A DNA stretch of 64,000 bases, from positions 6,189,501 to 6,253,500 of the forward strand of contig JAUIMM010000135.1 of NCBI GenBank assembly GCA_031769625.1, in the 5' to 3' direction. Positions within the stretch are counted from its first letter, which is position 1. Each line of letters starts with the position of its first letter. A program made the position numbers and the translations under genes. This DNA is from Taudactylus pleione. Lineage: Eukaryota > Chordata > Amphibia > Anura > Myobatrachidae. The notes below the pieces were generated by a model. The model did no database searches. It was not told the origin of the DNA and worked only from the letters and a program-made list of their open reading frames with translations. Shown piece by piece: positions 35,801-49,265 of the stretch.

Positions 35801-38800
35801 CACCTGTACAATGAAAGTTGAATAACAATTACTAAAACACATAGTACACATAGAATGATATAGTTGAGAGCTTGGTACTGTTTGTAGAGTTATGAAATAT
35901 TTTTGTATACTCCAATAAGATTCACTCAGTGTTGTTTTATGCTAATGATGTAACTAATGCCAGTAATACTGTAACTGTGTGCAGAGGCATATCTATGATA
36001 TGTGCAGGGCATGCAGTGTACACGGACCTCTGCTCCGCACACACAGCACCCAAAATAAACCTCATAGTTTCTGTGTAGTGGCTTCCCCTCCCCCATGTAA
36101 AATGCCCCATCTTTCTGGTGATATCTGTGGAAAGATGGCATCGCACAGTGACAGCAAATGTGCCATTTCCTGAATATCACTGGGAAGGTATCACTAGGCC
36201 CGCCGAGAGCTGCGCCGGGCCTGGGTAAAAGGGGGCGTGGTCTAATCACAGGAGGCATGGTCACACCCCCTTAGGAGATAAAAAGAAAAGTTTTTCAGCG
36301 CCGCTTCGTCGAGTATTTTTTTATTATTAAATTGGGTCAATAACATCTATTTAAAATGTATCCAACATGATTTTATTAAAAAAAAAATAATAATTGAAAC
36401 ACACAACATTAGTCTGTATATTAGTCATCGATATATTGGGCTATTGATGATTGGAACATCTTGACCATTACAACTTTGAGTTTCCCAGCAGCTGCTTCTC
36501 TGAGCCACTGCCAGGTATACACTGGGGGGTTGAGGAGTGGTGAATTTGCAATTCTCCGGTGGCTGCTCCTCTCTGCAGCCGCCAGGTGGGAGGTCCTGCC
36601 ATGCTGATCAGCAGTGATCAGCAGCACATCAGACACTGGGGTAGGGTGCAGGGAGGCAGAAGGGCCAGGAGGTTAACTGACATAGTCGCAAATAATGCAA
36701 CCTGTCAGTAATATACAGTGGCTGGCAGTTGTAAGATAAGCTTAATAATAAGTGATTAAACTCTTTCCGGTTCTGTAAACAAAATGCTTAATACATTTTT
36801 GTATATAATTTATATACTGTAAGTACAGTATATAATGCTCCTCACATGTCATTCTGAGCTACCTTATTAAATTGAACAGAGCTGTGACCTAGGCACTTTG
36901 GATGAGAGACCAGATTGCCTGATGTCAACCAACTAGGGTTGTTGGCAGATTACTACACACATGTGGAATTTTTACAGACATTCATGACAAAATTTAATAT
37001 GACTGTTTTAGTATAATGGTGGTTTTTGACATTATTGCTGTCAAACAGTTGTATCTAATTAGCCCTGAACATTGTTCGAGCGCTAGTGGATCACCCCGGG
37101 GCTATCCAATTAACCCTAAAGTGCCACCTGATGCTGGCATTTATAGTGTTTTTTTATTCAGGACCTGATGTGTCCCGAGAAAAAATCCTTGAAAAGTGCA
37201 TTTTTTTCGCCACTTCAAAGTCAGAAACACATAGATCCATGAACTGAAGTGCATTGCTTTGCCCAGGGCATAATATGCTGTTAAGACGATTCTGCCCCAC
37301 TCGTTTCCTGAACCCATAGCCTTTTACCCATTACAATGGAGGTAGATATGCCTCTGTCTGAGCTGATGTTCTGCCATCCTTTTTGAAAAAATCTCTGTAT
37401 GTATACGAGGTTCTTTTTTCATAGCAATAAATAAAGTTGTGCATGCAAGTTAATTACATGCAAATTGCTGATATTGGGCCTGACTCACTTAGCTGCAGAT
37501 GTTCTTGCTTTGTTTGCACAGTATATTTACCTGTATTCAGAGTCGCATACAACTTTGTGACCAGACAACCTCGTATCTATATGCATCATTCGATACATAT
37601 CATCATCAGTGCACAAATACTATACACCACCCTACACTTATTTTAAAAAACATGTCTGAAAACAGGCGTATTTATGCTTCCACCCAAATCTGTAAAGCCA
37701 CCAGATGAGTTGAAACACTCCCACTGAACATCGCCTCTGTAAAACCCCTTCAATACAGCTTGTCGACATTCTGGCTGTCTCCTCTGGGAGGTATAGTGGG
37801 GGGGTCATAGCTGCATGGGTGTTTGTGTTATGGTTCGGGGGTTCCAGTGATGGTGCGGAGGTGGGGAGGGGGAATACCAGATTGCCCACCTCGTTCACTT
37901 TTTCTGGGTGGCTGGTAGTGCCACATGATTTTCAGGAGCCTCCCTGGCGGGAGGGTAGGCGAGTATGCATTACGGACCAATTTTGTCCCTTCAGTCACAA
38001 GTGGAGATGTGTAAGTGAAATATGTACCCTTGGTTCTGACACCCTTGGTTCTGTAAATGGCCATATCTCCAACCCTGCATGAGGCCCACAGTACTTCTGC
38101 TGCTAAAACCAGGTTTATGTTTTTTTTACACAAATATCTGCGTGTAAATAATATGTGAATTCTTATAAGATAACTCACCATGCAGATGTTTGGTCTAGAA
38201 TACGCTACAATTGTCAAGGCTCCTGCAATTATGTACTGCAAAAAAAAAACCTTATTAATATCACACATACATACTATACTACAGTATATCACACATTGCC
38301 TGCTTCAAACAACCCTAGGGGGTAAATTTACTAAAGTGAGAGTTTTTAGAAGTGGAGATGTTGCCCATAGCAACTAATCAGATTATATTATCTTCAAGAA
38401 GGTGCTAGTTAAATGTTAAGTAACATCTGATTGGTTGCTATGGGCAACATCTCCACTTCTAAAAACTCTCACCTTAGTAAATGTACCCCTAGGTGTCTGT
38501 ACACACTGTGATCAGGATGATCAGCTTGTGGTGAGTGGGCATGAGAGTTAACCACAAGCGTACAGTATCCTCACAATAATCACTATTTCTTTTATTTTGT
38601 GAGCCCTGGAAAAGACGCTGTAAAAAATAATAATCAAACAATTGACTTGCACCAAACATCTGATTCTCAATGTTGCATTCCAATGGGGAGTTCTCATTTA
38701 ATTAATCTTTGAAGTTCCCCAGTTTCAACATACTTTATGTATTTTGGAGCTGTGGTCGAGTTGGTAGCAAAATAGGTGTAAATAATAGTTAAAAAATCAA

Positions 38801-41800
38801 ACATGCAGTAATAATAATTCAGGAGCCTATTCATCATCGAGGGTCTGGTGACCCCAATAATTAAGTAATTAACTTGCTATGAGTTGCAGTGTTCGATATT
38901 GAACTAAAGTACTAGAGCAATTCAGTATTGCCCCCAAAAAGCAGCTGTCCCCTGGATCCCTACACCTGCCGATTTGGTTGGCTGAGCATGCGTGACCTGA
39001 GTTCATACATGCATATGGTTGCAGGGCACACAGGAGTCTAGTTACTAAGCAGTGATAAGTGACAGAGTGAAAAGTGATTAGTGCCAGCCAATCAGCTTCC
39101 AACTGTCATCTCTCAGGCTGTGTTTGAAAACTTACAGTTGGGAGCTGATTTTCTGGCACTTATTACAGACATCACTTTTCACTCTGTCACTTAACACTGC
39201 TTAGTAACTAGACCCCACAGTGTGCTGGCGGCACAGGGATCCGCTCAGATCCCTCTTCACAACCCCAGACCACCTCTCCATGGGAACCAATATCATTTGA
39301 AAATGGCATTGGTTCCTGCAAGCAAACGCTAAAAACATTGAGGTATCAGAGTTAGCTGAATACTAGGTAGCTCCATTGTGCTGATACTAAAACTAGCATT
39401 ACTAAAAGCTATCGTATCCGCATGTGTACTGGGAAAGGCCCCTTAGACCATAGCAGCCTACAAGCCAAATATATTCATCACTACCAGCATGTATTTGGAA
39501 GTTGGCATATGTGCACATAACTGCTGGTTTGCACGAGCCACCCTTACTGAACTTAGCCTATATTAGACTGTTCCTTCTCTCTCCCATTCCTCCTCTGTAA
39601 TGATAAGGAGACATACAGTAAGTGTCAGATGCATGCATGTCTGTAAACGTACGTGCAAATTATTATAACCCCCGGGTTAGTACTTTGTTGGGTCACCTTT
39701 TGCCCATAAGATGGATTGAATTATTTTAGGTATGGATTCTACTACTGTACCTGTCCACATGAATCAAAGGGCCCAGGTTCTCCCTGGCTGAAGAGTCTTC
39801 ACAATGCTAGAATTATCCATGCTTTTGTGCTAGTCTATCCATATCCTAACCCTACCATCTACACCAATGGTGTAATTGCAAAGGTGATTCATCAGACCAC
39901 ATGACCCCATTACCAATCATTTACTGTCCAATTTCAGTGTCCTGAACAAACTGGAGGCGTTTCACCTTGTTTGCAGCAAATAGCAATGGCGTGGGACAGG
40001 CCTTCTGCTTCTATAGCCCATGTAATGTGAGGCATAATGTTCATTGAGAAGCCATTTGAATTGGTACCTGATTCAGGTTATCCATAATGTAATGCTCTGC
40101 TGCCCACCTGTGGGACTGAATAAGCCTGCCCACTCTCCATTTTGCTCAAGTATCCAATAATCATTGGCGACCATATTTGCTAATGCTAGCACCACTGCTG
40201 TGAGCACCAACAATCATTCCATGTTCAAAGTTCATCAGATTGCATCATTTACCCACTATTTAACATCATTAGTCTTGCATACCATCATCTTTGCTTTCTT
40301 ACATAGATTCAGGCATCCTACAGCAACCAACTGCCTGTAATACTTTGCTGACTGGAATGCATCTTAAGCTCTGCAGTTTGGAGGAAATACACTATTTGTG
40401 CTCTGCTATTTTCATGTCACCCCCTCGATGTTGTGATGAAGTCGTCAGTGTGTCTTGTCACTCACCCGTGCATCGGGTGTCTCTCCCTCAGGTCGCACAG
40501 GTGTCTCTTCCTCCTCTTGGTCAACTTACTCGCCGTGCTGAGATGGTACCTCCAGTTGTCAGGAGATAGGATTGCCGGGCTAGGGCACGTGATAATGGAT
40601 GATGTTTCCTTCTCACCTGTGGATTCCATTAATCACCTGCCTTGGATTTATTGGGTCAGTACCTTTCTTTAACCTGCTGGTCCATTGCTGGCTTGCCGGC
40701 TATAGCTTGTCTGTACATGTCCTTCTGGTTCCTGCCAGTTGTTGTTTTTCTTATCTGTGCATGTTGCTGCTCTATTTCTCAGTACCTTAATACTACACTC
40801 TCACTACTCCATCTAGAGTGCATTATTTTCTGTTGGTATTTCGGAGTTAAGCTGTCCTTGCGGCTTACAGTTTATTACTGTCAGCCTGTTACCATCTTGC
40901 CTTTCAAAGCCACATCCCAGCTACATAGCCGCACCGCTGCACTCTAGGCTACACCTCAGTCTGTAACCATCTCGGTTCTCAAAACCACTTCCCGGCTGTA
41001 TTGCTGCACCACGGCCTATTAGGCCGCACCTCAGTCTGTTGCCATCCCAGCTCTCAAAGCCACATCTCGGCAATATAGCCGCAGTTTGGGCCTCAAGGCC
41101 GCAACACAGTCAGTCGCCTAACAGCTTGCGGCCCTAGGTATACCATGTAAGCCTCTACTATTGCGAGTTAAGTCAAGGCGGCCACCTAAGTACCGTTGAA
41201 CATGTCCTGTTCTAAAGGAACAGTGGGTTGGTGTTATTGGTGAAGACCTCAACTTATTGATTCTAGAGGATGGTGTCACAGAGTGGCAAGCAGCTGTAAT
41301 GGATCAGGCATGCATGGGCTCATCATCCATTCCACACACCCCTGTGTCTGGAGAGACTGGGGGCTTCCCATCAGCTCCTGGAGGGCATGATGTGCAGACA
41401 AGCACCCAAAATGGGGCAAGAAAGGGGCGTGGCCTCAAAAAGTGCCCGTGTGCTACCACCTATAGTGACACCTCTGTTCCTACCACAAATTTATATTCCC
41501 TTCCACATGTGCAGAAACACATATACACTAGGCATACTTGCTCCGGGAGAAGCCCGGACCACAGACGCAGCTGGCTACTTTGGGGGGTGGGTATCCCACT
41601 TCATTAGGCCCTGTCCCAGCTGCTGCAAAATGCTGCAATTCATGGGTATGTAGGAGGCGATGATAAAATTACATGTTTGCAAGTCATTTTAGCCCTGCCC
41701 CCTCCATACGGACCTGCGATTCCCAGTTTCACCTCTCTATCCTGATCACTTCACTAGGAAGTGGACAATGTGGGAGATGCACCTACTCTTCCTGGGGTGT

Positions 41801-42562
41801 GGGGGGCTATCCAAAAAATCAGGAGCCTCCTGCACCTTCTGGGAGAATAGGTAAGTATGACAGAATCCAATTAACCTACCACTATGTTTTTGGCTTGTGA
41901 GTGGAAACCGGAGTACCCAGAGAAAACCCACACAAGCATGGAGAGAACATTCACACTCCACACAGTTAGGTGAATTGCACCCCTGACCTCAGTGTTGTGA
42001 AGCAGTAATGCTAACCATTAGACCAACCATGATGTTTACCTCTGACCTCATGTTTCTACAGTGGAGGCAGAGCATCTGGTATATTCAAGTACTAGATGTT
42101 GCAGCAGTTTGATATTATATACTTGTGTTTTTATTTCATTTGTTTTGCCACAGAATAGGCCTATTGAAACTGCACAAAACAATTTTTTAGTTTTTTTTCC
42201 ATAGAAGCTGCAGATGTCACTCAGTGGCATCATAATGGGGTTGGGGGGGATGCGGGCCGCAAAAGAGTGACATCCTCGGAAGAGGTGACACCAAATTCCC
42301 AGTTCCTCCTTGGTGATAGGAGCCGGGTGCTGCAGTCTGACATCCAGGGCCAGATTATAGGAGGTGCAGTTGACCCTGGGCCCCCACACATAAGAGGCCC
42401 TTACACATTGTCCCCGGCCACATCCCCCTGATGAACCAATTTTTTTTCTTTTACCGGAGCCGCCTGACATGGCCCGCGATTAAGCCCCACCCCTCCCGGT
42501 ATTTATCTCCGTACCCTCTTCAAGACTCGCAAATTGTGCCAGTGACCTGGTCTATGTGTATA

Positions 42563-42607
<45 letters not shown>

Positions 42608-42667
42608 TAATGTAATCAAAACCAGCATATGGCAGATATATATATATATATATTTTTTATACTGTAA

Positions 42668-42711
<44 letters not shown>

Positions 42712-42722
42712 CATATATACAG

Positions 42723-42768
<46 letters not shown>

Positions 42769-45700
42769 TTTGATAATTTTATTGATAGGCGCCCCCAAAC
42801 ATTTGTTGCCTAGGGGTCCCCACATACCTTAATCCGGCCCTGGTGACATTGTCTTGCAGCAATTAGCTCCTGTCAAAGAGGAGTAGCCAACAATGCAGGC
42901 ACAGGTCTCCAGGTGCAGCTCAGCATCTCTTGGGATGCTGGTCACACCCCTGTAGTAATGTAATTGAGATTTCCCTATAGGCCATGCCACATTAAGTTAG
43001 ACAACATCTCCCTTTCGGACACGTGCAGCAGAGATGTATGATGGGGACTATGGAGTGAGCACCGGGTGTCACCAGACCCAGTGTCGCCTCTGATATCACG
43101 TCTGTTCTGAAGCTTCTCTGCAGGGCCAGCTCCTGACACGTTCTGTCAGTGTGGCTGCACAGGGGCGCTGGCTCTGGTTGAAGAAAATCCCCGTCCTCTA
43201 CCCACCTGCTGCAGGTATTATTTTATGGTCAGGGGGAGGGCGCAGGGAAGGAGCTGGCGGAGGGGAAGCACAGGATGGCGCTGGGTGCAGAAACACCTAG
43301 CGCCGACCCTGCTTCTGAGAAAGGAAACGAATGGAAAGATGGTATTAAAAATAAGGATAAACTAAATACTTGTCACCCACTGAGAAATATTGATTCACAG
43401 AAATGTTACACATGGTAGCAAAGCAATGTTTTCAGTACTTACAAACACTGAGCCCCAAAAAGGGATACCGCTGAATATAGAAAAAAGAGGAAATATGAAG
43501 ATCAGAGCAATACCCAGAGCAATCTGCAAGACGGCTGCAACAATCATCACAACCTGTGGGAATAAATAAACATGAGTTAGTTTAAAAAAAACAACCTGCA
43601 ACCTAACTATGCATGCGTATTGGACATCGGGCCTGATTCTGACCTACTGTAGATGCATCTTCTGTTATGGCACATATAGCAAATTATATCATATAGTGCA
43701 TGTGTATAAGAGCATTTATGCATTCTTACATACAGTACCTACGATCAATTCTAAGTCGGTCAGATCTTTGCTGGGTCTCGTGGCAGGACCATCTCATCTG
43801 GCCAGTGGGCATTTGGTTTCAGGGGGGTAGGTTCATAGTAATTTATAAGCTGTAATAAGTATATTAGATAGCTAGAAATAGTGGATGAAGTATGGTTTGA
43901 AGCCTCTGTGCTGGGCAATTATGCCAGCTATTTCTCAGGATCAAGCTTATAGCTGCTGGCAGGGACACAACTAGCTATTTGAAAGCACCATAGCAAAAGT
44001 TTGTAAGGATTTCTATGTACCACCCAATGGTGGAAAAAGTTTTTAACGCATGTAACTATGACAAGGAAGATGGGCCCCTCTAAGCTCTGGGCCCCATAAC
44101 AGCTGCACCCCTATCAACTATGGTCATTACACCAATGGCTGCTGTTAAATATTCTGAGGTGGTAGCCTTAATATAGATCTGTTTAGCAGCTAAAACTGTC
44201 AGGTTTGATAATATGAGGAATTATATTAATACGTTACCAAATGGTCATACAGATACAATAACTGAGCACATAACATGAAGATTTAGGGGTCTATTTACTA
44301 AGCAGTGTCAGGAGACAGAGTGAAAAGTGACAAGGTGCCAGCCAATCAGCTCCCAACTGTCATTTTTCAAACACAGCCTGTGTGATGGTAGTTAGGAGCT
44401 GATTGGCTGGCACCTTATCACTTTTCACTCTGTCTCCTAACACTGCTTAGTAAATAGACCCCTTAGTATTTTTCCTGAAAGTTTTTCTCTCTCTCAGTCA
44501 GCAACTTTGTATAAATGTTAGTTTATTAACGACTGAGAGGCTTGCAGGTAATTGTGTAGCCCAGCTACACCTTTAATCGTTCCCTACACACTGCACTTAC
44601 AATAGGCAAAAATAGTTTATCCAGTGTTAAGTGATAAGCTAGTTATTAAAATGTGTAGGACTCCCCTGGGATAATTAAATTCTTTAGTGAAAAGGCTGTA
44701 CTTTGAACAGCTGTACAGCCTCCATTTATGGTGCTGTTGTTACCTTGAGTTCCTCCAGTCACCTCAGGATTTCTCTACACATTCAGCTGCACACATGTAC
44801 TGCTCAGCTTAGGGATGCATGGCTTATTTCATCACCAAGGACAGCTCTCCCACACAGAGCATCTTCCCTTCACTGTCACAGAGCTGATGTCTATGGGGTA
44901 AAGTGTCCAAGAAGCACTTATGCAGGAAGGAGCTTCCTGGATAGTAGTGACGCTCTCTACAGCATGTGGCAAAGGCGCCCTGAAATCGCACCCAACCATA
45001 ATGCTTCAGATACCCTGCACAGCGTCAGCCCCTCTCCTCAGACTGCAGACCTCTTCTGATGACTCCAGCGGGAAAGTGGGGCTGGTACTTATCCCTCTCC
45101 AGTCAGAGCCCTGGATATCTGGGGGGTATATTTACTAAATTGCAGGTTTTTAAGAAGTGGAGATGTTGCCCATAGCAACCAATCAGATTCTTCTTAACAT
45201 ATATCTAGCACCTTATATAAGATAATAGCTAGAATCTGATTGGTTGCTATGGACAACATCTCCAGTTATGAAACCCGGACTTTAGTAAATATACTCCCTG
45301 ATCTCAGCTTGCACCTCAGCCACTGTATAAAACCTGTTGTGTCTAGGGGTGCCGATAATTACTAATTACCTGGGTCCGGGCTTGCTCTAGAGGCCCGGCA
45401 CTGCCCCCCCTCCCTCTTACATCAAAGCACTGGAATACTGCTCACGGCTGCTAAGCAGCAGCCGCAGCAGTCCCCTGTTCCTGCAGGGAGAGCGATCACA
45501 GTGATCACGCCCCCCACTAGCTTTGCATCGTGCTGAGGGGCTCACAGCACCCCCCTCCCCAGCATGCAGCTTCGCAGCGCTGCAAAGAAAAAAAAAAATG
45601 TTCCCCTCCTAAGAGGACGTGGCCACTCCTCCCATGATTAGGTCACGCCCCTTCCCCCAGGACCTGCACAGTTGTCTGTGCTCCTAGTTGTGTGAGGGGA

Positions 45701-47388
45701 TTCGCAAAAACATCTATACAGTACTGGTGCCCTGTCCCCTAACAGCAACATCAACACCACAGTTTTCAAATAGTCCCAAATATCAGCCACCATTTTGTCC
45801 ATATTACCACTTAAAGTAGTTAGCACTAGTTTATTTTTTGTGTATAAATAAATGATAAATGCAAATAAACTGTTTGAAAGTACATTAAGAATTACTTATT
45901 AATACATAGAACCAGGGCCGTAGCTAGGGTAGTGCGGCTGGTGCCATCGCACAGTGCACCACAGGGCAGGGGGCGCTGTTTGGGCCTGTCAAATTTCTTT
46001 TTATTATCATTCTCACTTGCAGCTTCCTCTTATTTCATCCCCAGCATCTCCTGGCCTCACCCATCTCTTCCCTGGCCTTCCCACATGAGGCCATTCCCCT
46101 TTTTTGGGTGCATTATGTCCCTTTGAAAAATGAGGGGGGCGTCAATGCTCTTTCTGGCACAGGGCACCAAAAAGTCTAGTTACGGCTCTGCATAGAACTA
46201 TTATGAACACTGTATAAGCGCCTATAGCCTTCTATAATCTTCTTTATTAGTAACAAGGGGTTACATAGTAAATCAGCAGCTTCAGACAAAACCAGACTCT
46301 TTGCTTCTGACTCAGAAACTGGACCATTATATTTGTATGTTTAGATCAGGCTGACACTTAAGATAGGTAAGGAACCCAAGCTTCATTGAGAATGGTTGTT
46401 TACTATTATAATCCTGTCTTTTCTTTTAAGGTTGGTTGATATGGTCCCTCCTGTGATAATCCTTTTACTTGTGTTAAAGTTCCTCTGCTAAAATTGGGTC
46501 CCCACAAAAGGGAGGCAATCGGGAAGCCGACTGTCTAAATACAGGCAGCCGGCTTCCCGACTGTCTTATCCCAACAAGGGTGAAATGCCGGGCGTCTAGA
46601 TGTAGATGCCCACATTTCCCCGATGCCGGGAGACCGGCGCCCGACATCACGATCGTAGTGATGCCGGGCACCGCGAGCGGACAGCCGCGGGGGGAGGGTT
46701 AGGTTTAGGGCTCCCGGGGGGGACTTAGGGTTAGGCACTCCCCCGGGAGGGTTAGGGTTAGGCTAAGGGGTGGGAGGGTTAGGGTTAGGCACCCCCGGGG
46801 GGGACTTAGGGTCAGGCACCCCCGGGGGGGACTTAGGGTAAGGCACCCCCTGGGGGACTAAGGTTTAGGCAGCGGGGAAGGGGGTGGTTAGTGTTAGGTA
46901 CTTAGAGGGGGGGTTTAGGGTTAGGCACTTAGAGGCGGAAGTTAGGGTTAGGGGGGATATGTTAGGTTAGTGGATACTTACCTATCCACGATTGGGATTT
47001 CCAGCGCTGTCGGGCTTCCGCTGCATCACACTCTCCTGTCGGGCTGCCGCTGACGGGAATCGAACCACCTTTGTGGGGGGATTTCATACCAATCCGTCAC
47101 AAAGGAAGACCTAATGAGCAGCGCTGCAGAGTGCAATGTTGGATCCACATCACTCAATGAAAAACTTTTGCTATCGGCTTAACAATAATACAGTGCAAAT
47201 CTGTGTGTGTCTAGCAAATAAAAGCATGGGGATTTTGTTCATGTTTAGATCAAAGCATTTAAACTTGCAGCCTGTCGTCAAGTGTAGCCATTAAGTAATT
47301 ATTCATATTTTAATAAGATTAGGATTAGAGACAGTGCCTGAATTAAAATACCATTAGTGATTGAATGTGATTTACACCATAGTGAATA

Positions 47389-47427
<39 letters not shown>

Positions 47428-47677
47428 GGATGTGCAGGCTCGGATAGGTTCGAGTTTGCACGTGGAGTTCGGATTTTTCCCTCCAAAAAAACGGAACTCA
47501 GAACGAGGCAAAAAGTCATTTTACATGGACGAACATCATCATTCCTGGACAAAAGACAAGGAATGATGATGTTCGTCCATGTAAGATGACGTTTTGCCTC
47601 GTTCTGAGTTCCGCTTTTTTGGAGGGAAAAATCCGAACTCCACGTGCAAACTCGAACCTATCCGAGCCTGCACATCC

Positions 47678-47728
<51 letters not shown>

Positions 47729-49196
47729 GCAAGAGGTTCGGTAGATGTGTTACATTAGTTTATAAGAGTGTGCATACATGTATCAAATAGGGTATTATTT
47801 AAATAATCAGGTTTATATGTTTATTTGTCTGATGTACATCAAATGTATCACTGTTGTTAGGTGAGTTTGAACAAGTGTTCCTGCTTAGACCATAAAATAA
47901 TGAAATGGGCTCTAGTATACTATGCACAGGTGTGTAGGTAATGCATACAATTAAGAATCAATGTGTAGCAGACCTTGGGCAATCATAAAACCAGTTCATC
48001 CATTGTCCAGGCCAGGGGCAATGAAAACAACAGGGGCAATTTAGTTATTAAACCACCAAGAGGTCATAATTCTTGATGCTAGCACCCAGGCAAACAAATA
48101 TAATTACAGATATATTAACAAATATATTTACACATCAAACACAACCAAATGAGGATTATTAATGAATAGAAGTTCTACATTTTATAACACCATGCTTGCT
48201 GGGGCAGAAAAATCCAACCTGGTCCAGCAAACTTGTTTTACAACTCCTTGGAGTTTAACTGGCGAAGCTATAGTTACCTATTACATTGAAAGCTATGAGG
48301 ATATGCCAGTTAATGGATAAATTAGTAGTATAAATATTAGGCACTTGGAAATATAGGTCAGTGCAGTGCAGTCCAGCGGGACAGAGGGAGAGACATGGAT
48401 GTGATAACATCAAGGGGGAAGGAGAAATGAATAACGATGTTTAGTAGGGTAACTATAGCAAGCATGCATTTCATGTTAGTAATTGTCTAAGGGCCTCATT
48501 CAGACCCACTCGCAAGCGGCTGTCCGCTCGCAAGTGGGTCGATGGTGTGCACTGCGCATGCGCACGATGGAGGGAGCTCCGTCGTGCGCATGTGCCAGAC
48601 GCGATGAGCGAAGGACTTTCCTTCGCTCGTTGTGTCTGATCAAAGGGGGCGTGCTGTCGATGTTGATTGACAGCACGCCCCCTTTGGTGGGCGTGCCTGC
48701 CAGATGGAGGCGTTCCCAAGGGAACGCCTACCGTCAGAAGCCGGCCCCACTGACATCACTAGTGGGAGTGATTTTGGCTCTGATAGAGCTAAAATCACTC
48801 CAGGGCTTGTGGTCGAAAAACCCGACCACAGGCTTCTGGTCGCACTGGCGATGGTTGCGATGGTCAAGACCATCGCGACCATCATCCTGCACGCTCGTAT
48901 GTGCTGTGGGTGGTGACCCACAGCTATACGAGCATCCAGGAGGACGCTCCATTGTTATGGAGGATGGCCCTCATTCAGAGCGAGCGCTCTGGTCAGAGCA
49001 TCCGGCTCTGAATGAGGGCCTATGTTTGTTAAATTGTTAAGCTTTGTGTCTTAAAGAAGGATAAATATACTTAGTATATATATCACTACTGTGTATAGCG
49101 TATTCTGTATAATTTGACTTGCCTGTAAATAAGATAATCAGAGCTTGAATTTCACGTTTTCAGAATCATAATTCAAACGTATGCATGTATTTGCAA

Positions 49197-49265
<69 letters not shown>

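Noticed and set aside
41950..42031. A tRNA gene on the - strand
   Set aside because: Boxes A and B are degenerate and are followed by a long shared tail. It is a SINE head, not a functional tRNA.
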